Source: Drosophila pseudoobscura (lineage: Eukaryota; Arthropoda; Insecta; Diptera; Drosophilidae). Taken from it: a DNA stretch of 64,000 nucleotides. The notes below the pieces were generated by a model. That model was not told the origin of the DNA and did not search any database. It saw only the letters and a program-made list of their open reading frames with translations. Below are positions 43,601-53,030 of the stretch, in pieces (the first letter of the stretch is position 1; each line of letters opens with the position of its first letter). The stretch spans positions 16,567,001 through 16,631,000 of the forward strand of contig NC_046681.1 in the NCBI RefSeq assembly GCF_009870125.1. The letters are read 5' to 3'. The translations under genes and the position numbers were made by a program.

Positions 43601-46519
43601 CAGCAACTGGGCATCAATAAGGTAAGAAATATAGATCTTCTTTCTGCAGATGGACCCTCTCAAACCCTAGGTACTGCTCCTCTGATTCTTCAGGTACGCA
43701 CTCGGTCGGATCACAACCAGGAAGCAGCCCAATACAAGCTGACTATGGAAGAGCTCGAGCTGTTTGTCCAGGAAATTGATAATCTGTGCTGCATCATCGA
43801 CGAGGGGACCTCGGTGCGGGAGCTGCTCGTTTTGGGCAAGCAATTTGTGGACCGTGCGGAGGCGCAGCTGCAGCTAACGCTGGAAGCGCTCGAGGAGAAC
43901 GAACTGGAGACTCTGATCAGTGAGGGCAGCTCCCTGAGGATTGAATTGCAGCAGCTGGATCTCCTCCAGAAGCGTCTGAAACAGTGCAAGTGGTACAAAC
44001 GCTCGCAGGGATTGAGGGAGACCAGCTCCAAGCTGACGTATCAGGATGTAAAGAACCTCCTGCATATGGCAGCGGCAGATTTGGATCCCACAGATCCCTA
44101 TGTGGACAAGGAGATGCGCAAGCTGCAGCAGATCGGGGCGGACATAGAATCGTGGGAATCGCAGGCGGCCAAGTACTTCCGCAGATTAACGCAACAGCAC
44201 GAACTGGCGGAAATTGAGCAGTTCTTAAAGTCCGCTAGCGAGATTAGCGGCCAGGTTCCATCCCACAGTCTGCTGAAGGACGCCCTGCGCAAGGCGAGGG
44301 AGTGGCTGCGGGCCGTGGAACAGCTACAGCAGAACAATCATGTCACCTACTGTCACACGCTGGAGAATATGATTGAGCGGGGGCTGAATATACCCATTCA
44401 GTTGGAGGAGCTCAGCCGCATGCAAGGCCATCTGTACAGCGCCAATCAGTGGAAGGATAATACTGCGTGCGCATTTCTGAAGAAGGGCACCTTCTATACG
44501 TTGCTCGAGGTGCTGATGCCTCGGTCGGATGCCATCAACATTGACTCGGATCTCAAGCCGCGCTTCCAGGTAGAGTCGTCGAAAGTATTCTTTGATTTAG
44601 ATTGCTTTAAAAAATCCTTGTTACAGGATGACTTTCTGAAGGAGAAGAATCCGGCGGAGATTGTCGACAGTTTTAAGCATGCCGAGGAGCAGGAGCTGCT
44701 TGATATGCGCGACCTGCGGCGACAGAACATGACCAAGAACCCCCTGCGGGACATGTTCTGTCTGTGCAAAGCCGAGTTCCGTGGCCTCATGTACAATTGT
44801 CAGTTGTGCCGCGATTGGTTCCACGAGGACTGTGTGCCACCGCCACCGTCGGCATCGAGTCAGAACGGCTTGCTGAATGGAGGAGGTGGAGGCGCCGGAA
44901 TGGTGCCGCCCACGAATCGGCCCAAGTGGCTGTGCCCCAGCTGTGTGCGCTCGAAGCGGCCACGCCTGGAGACCATCCTTCCATTGCTCGTCCAGCTGCA
45001 GCAGCTGCCTATCCGTCTGCCAGAGGATGAGGCTTTGCGTTGTTTGGCGGAGCGTGCCATGAACTGGCAGGACAGGGCCCGCAAGGCGCTCAGCAGCCCC
45101 GATGTGAGTGCGGCCCAGGAGGCGATCCTTGCTCAACAGCAAAAGCGTCGCTCGGAGGGTGGTGGCATCGGTGGCGGTGTTGTGGGCAACATCAACAGTC
45201 CGCGCAAGCCCCGTCGTCGTGGCAGCATGGCCAAGGAGGCCAGCGGGTCCACAGAGTCGGATGCCGATGATGATGACGATGATGACGAGTGCCGTCTACG
45301 GATCGTCGAGGACGGCTTTAGTAACGATGAGGATGAGCTGCCCCGCCCTGCAACGAACACCGAATCAAATACCGATCTCCTCAAGCTGCTGTCCGATAGC
45401 GAAATTGAGAATCTACTAGATCTAATGATGGAGGGGGATCTCCTCGAGGTCTCGCTCGACGAGACGCTCGAGCTGTGGCGCATACTGGAGACCATGCCGC
45501 CGACAATGCTGCAAGCGGAAGCCAATAGCCGTGTGGCGCAGTACTTGCAGCGCCAGCGACAGCAACCGACATCTCTGCCGCCCACATCCTCCAGCATTCA
45601 CTCCGGCGCCGAGGACTCCAACGACAGCCTCCTGGTACAGAACAGTCCCAACAGCAACAGCAATAATAGCAGCACGACGGCAACAAACACCCCCAACAAC
45701 GGACGCAACAAGAAGAGGCGTTCGAATGATGCCAGCGGCAATGCGGCTGTACCTCGAAAGAAACAGAACACGCCCAAGCAGACGCCCAGCAAGAAAAACG
45801 CAGGCGGAGGAGCGGCTGCCAATCGTAAGAGTGACGCCAAGACGACGCCCGCCGCAGCGGCGGCGGCAACGACACCTGGAGCGGATGCCGATGCAGAAAA
45901 TAAGCAGGCGAATGGCGGCAATACCAACTCAAATATATCGCCCATTGCGGCTGGAGTAGGCAGCGGTTCGACCACACCCACGCCCACAGCCACGCCTGGT
46001 TCGGCGCACAAGAAACGTAAGCGCACTTCCACCAATAACAACAGTAGCAACAACAACAACAACAACAATAGCAACAGCAGCAACACCAACAACACCAATA
46101 GCAACACCAACAACAACAGTACGAGCACTCCTAGTGGAACACAGGCAACGACACCGACAGCAACCCCAACTGGTGGTGGCGGTGGAGGTGGCGGTCAGAA
46201 GAAACACGCCCAGCGCAACCAACAGGCAGCGCAGGAGGATGACGAGGAGGAATGCAGGGCGGAGAACTGCCATAAGCCGACGGGGCGGGAGGTGGACTGG
46301 GTGCAGTGCGACGGAGGGTGCAACGAGTGGTTTCACATGTACTGTGTGGGTCTCAATCGCAGCCAGATCAAGGCCGACGACGATTACATTTGTATACGCT
46401 GCACGAAGACCGTCACCGTGGCGGTGAGCAGTAGTAGTAGTAGTAATCATGGAATGGGAGCGACAACGACGACGATGGCGACGACGGGCAAGCAGCGGGC
46501 AGTGCAATCGGCGCGGTAG
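40670..46519 (+). CDS. lid: Histone H3K4 demethylase KDM5 / Little imaginal discs
   Basis: Four coding exons, 40670-42146, 42207-43621, 43694-44569 and 44627-46519, give 1886 residues. Domains: JmjN about 158-200, ARID about 208-310, PHD1 about 453-500 (CHICNRGDVEESMLLCDGCD), JmjC about 597-752 with Fe(II)-binding His642/Glu644 in CWHNEDHW, the C5HC2 zinc finger about 834-880, PLU-1 helical region about 890-1215, PHD2 about 1298, and PHD3 about 1799-1850, the H3K4me3 reader (WVQCDGGCNEWFHMYC). The tail before PHD3 is basic and very Asn/Ser/Gly-rich. Lid removes H3K4me3 at promoters in the nucleus. The three introns (60, 72, 57 bp) are all three-fold and stop-free, so the locus reads as one 1949-codon frame. 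Splicing is supported by GEWLCPRC, NKVRTRSD and FQDDFLKEK in the fly protein. Confidence 0.97.
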   Translation: MSAKSEADNTTAASSGGGGNSSSSGGGGVGGTGNTSSSNGTATPARRLRTRNSTGNGPASGSESGKKSNPIDEPSTPSAASSAASGHGPSPAAASERPMPSVPMNHASSSVSASRKYHNSCPHPTPTVHKKTVHTQPHSTNKFDQGKNEEFHFDTPPECPVFRPTVEEFKNPLAYISKIRSIAEKCGIAKIQPPSTWSPPFAVDVDKLRFVPRVQRLNELEAKTRVKLNFLDQIAKFWELQGSSLKIPMVERKALDLYTLHRIVHEEGGMEQTTKDRKWAKVANRMQYPSSKSVGATLKSHYERILHPFEVYTSGKVLGPAAAAAAATGSGTPTPVKLEDGGTEYKAHEIATRQQIAPPNETNTRRSKRFGNSTASCGLTGAASGGKDGCPGGVVIKTETKEDFKRDLLSSFNAVQGSGTPAAGGTPAGRGGAKKTNNEPTPAAPPLIDPLMKYICHICNRGDVEESMLLCDGCDDSYHTFCLLPPLTSIPKGKRTTPCHLLQRLLIPFHSSGEWLCPRCVVEEVSKPQEAFGFEQAEREYTLQQFGQMADQFKQEYFRKPVHLVPTESVEREFWRIVSSIDEDVTVEYGADLHTMDHGSGFPTKSSLYLLPGDQEYAESSWNLNNLPLLEDSILGHINADISGMNAPWMYVGMCFAAFCWHNEDHWSYSINYLHWGEPKTWYGVPGSCAEQFEETMKRAAPELFSSQPDLLHQLVTIMNPNILMNNRVPVFRTDQHAGEFVITFPRAYHAGFNQGYNFAEAVNFAPADWLKMGRECVNHYSMLRRFCVFSHDELVCKMALEPAKLTFGIATACYIDMAEMVDTEKKLRKSLLEWGVTRAERRAFELVNDDERHCQECNTTCFLSAVACECNDKLIVCLRHYTVLCGCAPEKHTLIYRYTLDEMPLMLQKLKVKAHSFERWLSRCRDIVDAHTPTSVTLTELQDLCKEAETKKFPSSLLIDRLNAAAIEAEKCVTVIQQLGINKVRNIDLLSADGPSQTLGTAPLILQVRTRSDHNQEAAQYKLTMEELELFVQEIDNLCCIIDEGTSVRELLVLGKQFVDRAEAQLQLTLEALEENELETLISEGSSLRIELQQLDLLQKRLKQCKWYKRSQGLRETSSKLTYQDVKNLLHMAAADLDPTDPYVDKEMRKLQQIGADIESWESQAAKYFRRLTQQHELAEIEQFLKSASEISGQVPSHSLLKDALRKAREWLRAVEQLQQNNHVTYCHTLENMIERGLNIPIQLEELSRMQGHLYSANQWKDNTACAFLKKGTFYTLLEVLMPRSDAINIDSDLKPRFQVESSKVFFDLDCFKKSLLQDDFLKEKNPAEIVDSFKHAEEQELLDMRDLRRQNMTKNPLRDMFCLCKAEFRGLMYNCQLCRDWFHEDCVPPPPSASSQNGLLNGGGGGAGMVPPTNRPKWLCPSCVRSKRPRLETILPLLVQLQQLPIRLPEDEALRCLAERAMNWQDRARKALSSPDVSAAQEAILAQQQKRRSEGGGIGGGVVGNINSPRKPRRRGSMAKEASGSTESDADDDDDDDECRLRIVEDGFSNDEDELPRPATNTESNTDLLKLLSDSEIENLLDLMMEGDLLEVSLDETLELWRILETMPPTMLQAEANSRVAQYLQRQRQQPTSLPPTSSSIHSGAEDSNDSLLVQNSPNSNSNNSSTTATNTPNNGRNKKRRSNDASGNAAVPRKKQNTPKQTPSKKNAGGGAAANRKSDAKTTPAAAAAATTPGADADAENKQANGGNTNSNISPIAAGVGSGSTTPTPTATPGSAHKKRKRTSTNNNSSNNNNNNNSNSSNTNNTNSNTNNNSTSTPSGTQATTPTATPTGGGGGGGGQKKHAQRNQQAAQEDDEEECRAENCHKPTGREVDWVQCDGGCNEWFHMYCVGLNRSQIKADDDYICIRCTKTVTVAVSSSSSSNHGMGATTTTMATTGKQRAVQSAR

Positions 46520-49500
46520 AGAGAGGATCATCTAGATGATAGAACAAGGAAGATATTGGATTTGCAAGCAACAGCCGTTTTGTGTTTTACGCATGATTTA
46601 ATGAGAAAGAACTAGTACTACTACTACTACTACTACTACAATACACTACACACACCCCATTTACTAAGTTTAGTAAGAGTCACTTGAAATGAGATAGTTT
46701 TTGTAGTACATATTTACTAATTATTGCTATAATTAGGCATCCGAAAACGTAAAACACACCCACACACACACACATAACAAAGAGAAACAATTGCAGAAAC
46801 CCACGAAAAAAGATAACAAGAAAACAAACATTTATAATTACAAGAATTAAAATGTAAGCGAAAGTACACACACACCAACATACACTCTTGTAAAATGCAG
46901 AATCGCGATTTTGTTTTTGTATAATCGAGACCCATTTTTTCACGTTCGTTAAACGTTCTATTAATATTAATATTATTATTTTTATGATATGATATGATAC
47001 CATTACCTGCTATTCATAGTTTTTGTTAATTTAATTTCACTTTTTTGTGTTCGCCTTTGAATTTTTGTGTACAATGCGCGCGCCGTTGAGTTTTTTAATT
47101 TAAATATTATCATTATATATTTTTAAATATAACCCATAATATTTAATTTTGGAGTTTCCCTGCTTTTACTTTTGTATATTTTTCGTTCAAACGTTTTGCA
47201 AGCAAAAGCATCAATAATATTAATATTAATACTTTAATATTAACAACAATCTTCCAATAGGAACGCGTGGCGCCTTGTAAGCAGAAAAAAGAAACGCTTT
47301 CTTTGTATGTTTTTGTTTCCGCCCCAAGAGAAAACTTTTTTCGATTTAAAAAACAAAACAAAAAACTAGCATAAAGAACCACCTCCCCCCAAGAGTTTAA
47401 ATCTAACAAGCAGAAAATGTTGTTAATAACGCGATCATACATATATTTAGTGCAGTAGGCAGATAAGTTTACACTTAAAAATACAATGAAAAAATGTATA
47501 ATTTTTAATTTATAATTATTAAAAATGTAAGTTGACTCGCGATATCAACAACAACAACAACTTTCCACAGAAAAATACAAAATCCCACAAAAAAATTGCA
47601 AAATGATCTAGATAACATTTAACGTACAACAAATAAAAATAAAAAACCAAAAAAAAAAAAAAATACAATGCTTAGGATTTATGCAAAAAGAAAAAAGTAC
47701 ATAAAACAACAAAAAAAAGAGAGAGAACACTTTGTAAAATCATTTTTAAATGTGTATAAAAAGAAAACTCAAAATAAAAGGGTTCCCAAAGCAAGCAGCC
47801 CAAAATTATTAAAACAGAAACCCTACATCCATCCATCCCTACATCATTACCTATTGTTTCAATGGATCCTCCACCCCAAAAAACAAAATGTACGAAAAGC
47901 CACAAAAAAAATATATCTTTAACCCTCACGACACCTCCCCCTCAACAAATATGTAATTCTATCATATAAATAAATTATATATAAATAGTATTTAAACAAA
48001 ATCTAGCGAGTGTTTTGAATTTAGTGCGGAAGCACACGTCACCTTCCCTCTCGTATGATATATTCCCATGAAAGTCTACGGTTCGGCTGCCATGTACACC
48101 ACTTGGAAATCTGGGTGGTATTACTCATGGAGCGAGAGTCTCCTCCTCGGAACGCCGCAGCTTGACTAACGCATAAACACCTGGTCATAAAAATACTCCG
48201 AACTGATAACTGATTTATCAAGCAAAGCCCATAATCGTACGAGGCATTGTATTCTCGGGGGGAAAATAGAGATATGGTTTGTTTACTGCTCGGAGTTCTG
48301 TTACTTGAAAGCTTACTATTGCTGAAAGTTGAGATATACGAAAAATCACACTAAACTTATTTTTGTGTATACGATACTGACCTACTGTTTACACTGATTT
48401 TGTGCGTCCCGGAAGGGGGACTTTCTCGATTTTTTCGTGGGAATATCCCACATAACTTAAATGTTACCCAGACTATATCGAGACATCGATAAGACCTGAT
48501 GGACATAGAAGCAAGCTAATCGTAAATTTAGAAGTGTTTTTACATATTATATGTCTTTCTAATAGTCTGGCTTTCAGCTAAAGATCGTGCTATATAGAGC
48601 TATTATATGTCTATTCTATAATATAACCGAATCTCTATTACGTTCGTGCCATCCAACCATTTGTGGTTGGACTTTACGATCAACATTTTACACAATTTAA
48701 AGATTAGTTAATTCAAATCAATCCGACTTTGCTCTCAATTTAAGTTAGAAGCTATTTTGCTGAAATTGAACTGCGGGGGCAATGAATCAATCTCAAAATC
48801 TACATACAAACCAGGTGCACAAGACCAGATCATATGAGATCTAATCCCAAAATAGTTATTCTTTCGGTCTATTGGACAGATCCTCGTACAAAGTACCGAT
48901 TACACAATTCCAATCACCTTTTTCCAAGGTCTAACAATCATGGCTGTGTTTTCGTTTTGATAGACGGACGCTTATCGTAGCTACCATTATTATCAGTTGA
49001 TAGGTCTACAATTTGCTATTCAATGACTCCCTACATGACGTGCGGCATGCAATCGCCGTACACAAACCGTTCCACGTGCAACCAAACACCGCAGAGATTC
49101 AACAGTTTTCTGGAATTTTATTTTTACAATAAGATTTTTGACGTTTATATTTGTATTTTTGTTCAAATATTAAGTGACTTCGGTGTATGCGGACTCCCGA
49201 CAGACAGCAGAGTGGTCTTTGATTTTTGATTCTTAGGTAACAGATTTTTAAGAGGCTATAAAAAATACATGATTTTGGGGATTAGCTGCTGCCCGTCAGG
49301 TGGGGGAACAGACAGCACACACACAGAGCGTAATGGATATTAAAAAACGGTTTTAAAGGAAAGCCAATATATAAATATGTATAGAAAATACTAAGACATT
49401 AGTATACATAGGACAAGTATTACACACTAGGTTTAACAGGCTTTTTAACTTATGAGGTAACAATTAATTTAAGCGCTCGAGAGTGCTCCCTAGTTAGTCC

Positions 49501-49749
49501 TTCGCTGGACGAACTAAGCTCACAGGCTAGCATTAATACCAGATATTATATATACACACATATATGCTCAAATCAGGCCCATATCTAATCAGCTTGTTTC
49601 GGTTTTCGTTTTCTCGTTATCGTTCCGTTTCTGTTTCTGGTTCAAATCGTGTGGAATATGTATATGAAAAACCCCACATTTGGGGTCTAGCACTGAGATT
49701 ACATTTAACGACAGGAAAGGAAACCTTGAGTAAACCAAAAACCGACAGT
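46520..49749. other. lid 3' UTR and intergenic region to ifc
   Basis: The lid 3' UTR probably runs far into the AT-rich stretch 46520-48000, which has (ACT)n at 46616-46638, (CA)n at 46758-46774, poly-A tracts (47640-47665) and several AATAAA signals (for example 47631). From 48010 to 49500 the sequence is less AT-rich and could include the 3' UTR of ifc (minus strand). I see no coding sequence or RNA gene. Confidence 0.55.
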
Positions 49750-51512
49750 TTAGGAGGCCAGTCCGCGCTGACGACGCTTCACACGTGCATAGGGACCCAC
49801 AGCCGGATCCATGATGAAGTCGTACAGCACACGACTCCAGCTGGTGTGCTGTGGCATCGTCTCGTAGAATTCCGGGGCAATGCGCTTCACCTCCGGCAGT
49901 CGAGAGCCGGGCACAGCGGGAAAGTCATGGTGCTCGTTGTGGTAGCCAACATTGAAGGTAATCCAATTCAGAGGGCCATAGTACGAGTACGTCTCGAAGC
50001 CCTTGGCGAACATATAGTGCTCCGATATAAAGTGCCCGGCCACCGGATGCAGACCCATAGCCAAAATGGAACCAATCAGCAGATATGCCAAGGGCTTCCA
50101 TCCCAAAAAGTAAACAATCAAAGCGTTGAACGTCAGCTGCACAATGGTATTGATGATCTCCAGGCGTGTCGGGGGCTTGGGGTTAATCACCAGTGGACGG
50201 AATATATAGAAGAATGGCTGCAGGCAGACCCAAAGGAATTTTCCAAATGTGGTGTCAAAGAGTCGTGCCTCCAGCAGTGTGGGTATATCCGTATCGATTG
50301 CCTCGTCTCCTTGGTAACTGTGGAAAGGTTAAAACTACAATTAGTCTAAGGATTCAATAAGGCAGTATTCATCAGTATACATGACAATCAAAAAGTCATT
50401 TCATTTAAGATTAGATATAAATGTTAGACCCTTATCAGGTGTGTCCACTTTTAGTCAATGAGAGACTGTAAACATAAATGGTACTATACATATGCCAAGA
50501 GTTTAGCAATTCAATTGGGGAACTTTTGCAGCAGATAAGAGCTTGACAATGACTCAAATTGAGTGGAGAATAGATCTACGTGACCAATTGAGGAAATGCA
50601 AGGATTTAGATATGCAAAAGTGAATTACTTTTATATGGAGAGCTTTCTGACTATATGCCTTAAGCTATATATATATATGTATGTTTGTGACGGGGGACTC
50701 TCTTATCAGACACTCGACAGTGTCCAAGAAATTTAATAAGAGGTAGAGCTAAGAAATTGACTCACGAACGGACGGGCTTATCATGGGGCGTATATTTCAA
50801 ATAGAATTATGAAGGCGGCAGACACCGGGTGCCCCAGTGTTGTATAACTTAAACCGCACCGGTATTATAGGCAATGCAAACAATTGTACAAAAGGGCTGA
50901 TGAGGAGTAGGGGCCGCCCCACATTTACAGTTTTTTTATGACTACGCCCCAGCAACGACAAATTAAAGCTCAACAGCCGCAGCCGCAGACCACACCTCCG
51001 ACACCGCGGCCCGGCTCGTAACTGTAAACGATTGGATGTCATTGTATGGGTGTGAAGACCTACTCGTATACGATACATGATATATAGAATAACGTCATAA
51101 CATCTAGTACATACCGATGATGTTCGAGGTGATACTTCTTGAACGAAATGCTCATGGGCAGGCCAATGGGCAGGTTGCAGATGAAGCCCAGAATTCGGTT
51201 GTGCATGGGACGGCTGTGTCCAAAGGCCAGATTGTGCGAAATCTCGTGGACGGCCAACATCAGCGAGTGATTAATGATGCCGCCAAAGCAATAGGCCGCG
51301 ACGATTAGCCATGACCACGACAGGTCCTTCACAACGAACAGGGCCAGAATTTGTGTCAAGACCATGGCGCCGGCAATCCATTTGAAGTTCGGGTCGTGGC
51401 CGAAGAGCTTCTTGATTTGAGGATACTTTTCGAGTATGATTTTACGGCGCGACGCATGCGGCTCCTCCGTGTACACCCATTCAAAGTCAGTGCGCGACAC
51501 TTTTTGGCCCAT
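49750..51512 (-). CDS. ifc: Dihydroceramide delta-4 desaturase (infertile crescent)
   Basis: Two minus-strand exons, 51512-51115 and 50317-49750, flank a 797 bp intron and give 321 residues, the usual length for this family. The start [19 protein letters not shown] carries the N-myristoylation-type Gly2 seen in DES1. The three histidine boxes are present: HEISHN, HLEHHR (split by the intron just after the His-His-Arg) and HNEHHD, with the membrane-spanning hydrophobic segments expected of an ER desaturase ([17 protein letters not shown] and two later pairs). It introduces the delta-4 double bond into dihydroceramide, the last step of ceramide synthesis at the ER. Drosophila mutants block male meiosis, hence the gene name. 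The large intron has an AT-rich block but no evident gene. Confidence 0.95.
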
Positions 51513-51790
51513 TTTCGTAAGGATATTTTAAATTTAAATATATGCTCGGGGGTTCGAAGTTAGTGCATTGACATTATCGATCGAATTGAAACGCAAAACA
51601 AATGATTAATTATTTTTATAGAGCGGCTGATTGAACGATGCGACAGGGCGGTGCGGGTGGAAAGAAAAAGTGACGGCCCAGCAGGGCCATCGATGTGAAA
51701 GTTGAAGCCATCGATATTTTAACTGATAAAAACTATCGTCACTTCAATTGAAGACTGAGGCTAGACACCAAATCTTTAGGGGAAAAACAT

Positions 51791-52017
51791 GCAGTGTGAC
51801 AGAGATTTTCTGACAGCGCAGCACCAAAGAAACTTCAAATGTATCCTCTGAAATAATAGAGAAAATTTACCGCATATGATCAATTGTGCGTGTTTCTAAA
51901 CCAGCAAACTATTTACCGGTATCACTAACCATACATTATATATATACTGTATGGTTAGTGCCGGTATCAAAGTGTAGGGAAATGCGACCCTAACTATCGC
52001 AGTCACAGCTATCGATA
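51791..52017 (-). promoter_or_regulatory. ifc upstream region: motif 1 and DRE
   Basis: On the minus strand GTCACACTGC (51800-51791) is a motif 1 match about 280 bp upstream of the ifc ATG, a plausible start-site region. A perfect DRE, TATCGATA, lies at 52010-52017, palindromic, so it could also serve other genes. A hairpin with flanking direct repeats sits between them. Confidence 0.5.
51916..51969. repeat. Short hairpin flanked by 9 bp direct repeats
   Basis: CTAACCATAC (51925-51934) and GTATGGTTAG (51949-51958) are perfect inverted arms around a TA-rich loop. The unit is flanked by CCGGTATCA on both sides in the same orientation (51916-51924 and 51961-51969). The layout resembles a tiny foldback insertion with a target duplication. 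Confidence 0.6.
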
Positions 52018-53030
52018 GCTAGAACGAAAATGCATGCCTGGTCGATTTCAGCTGAACAGCAATATTTAAATTAAATTCAAATTTCTTTTGCAAATTGCAG
52101 CTAAATAAAATGCAACAATAACACCACATGCTCTGATTTTGTTCGCCATTTTTATACAATTTCTTATAATTGGTAGAGTTTAGTAGTAGTACATTTGGAA
52201 AACGTTGTAATTGAAGAAATTTAAAGATTACATTAAAAAGGTAAAGCGGCACCGAACCACTGCCGATGATGTTATAGTTGTTCTGATCGCCACGAATGGC
52301 TGATATGCCACTCCTTAATATGGCTGGCATAGCTCTGGGTCGTATGTGTGGGTGGTTCTATGGATGGCTCCACAGCTGTTGCTGCTCTGTTGCTGGTGGG
52401 CGTGTTGTTATATTTAAACATAAATTGTATATGTGTAGTTTTTTGTATTGTTTTTAATATATTTATATCAATAGTTCTAGAAAAAGCTAAAACAAAGGTG
52501 TGTGTTTGCAAAAAGATGTTGGGCTTGCCAATTGTTTGCTTTCGTTTAGCTTGATTTTAAATATTACTCTTTCTTCAGATAGATGCAAATGTGGATTTGT
52601 TTCATATATGTATTTGTATATATATTTGTTGCTGCTGGTTGACGACGCAGTTTTAAAATTGATGTTACACAGGTGAGAGAACTAATTTGCTATGGAAGGC
52701 GGAGGAGGCGCGTGTCCACTCCACGGCTAGATGATGGTGTTTTTGCCCTGGAGGACTGCTGCTTGGTTGATGTTTGTTGCTGCTGCTGGTGTTGTTTGCC
52801 TGTATCTCTCTGCTGTCCTTGTCGATAGGTGTTACTGTTTGCTGCCTTTTTTGGATTGATGTTTGGGTAAATATTTAGCTTGAAGTTCTCTTTGAATATT
52901 GGTTTAATAGTTTTTCTCTCAGATCTTCGATTTTCTTCTCGCTGTTTGGCTCACTCACTTTTGTATTTTTATTTAGGATTCTCTCGATCTATCTCTCGCG
53001 TTTGTTGTTTCGTGGCTCAACAGAAACTAT
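52018..53030. other. eIF4A 3' UTR and intergenic region
   Basis: The eIF4A 3' UTR (minus strand) starts at 53030 and probably extends to around 52000-52600. TTTATT on the plus strand (52968-52973) is an AATAAA on the gene strand, 58 bp past the stop. The tract at 52770-52800 is rich in TGC/TGT repeats. No other coding sequence is supported. Confidence 0.5.

Noticed and set aside
45133..46128. Long antisense frames opposite the lid C-terminal region
   Set aside because: Shadows of the Asn/Ser/Gly-rich and acidic coding repeats of lid, giving Leu/Val or Ser/Arg runs.
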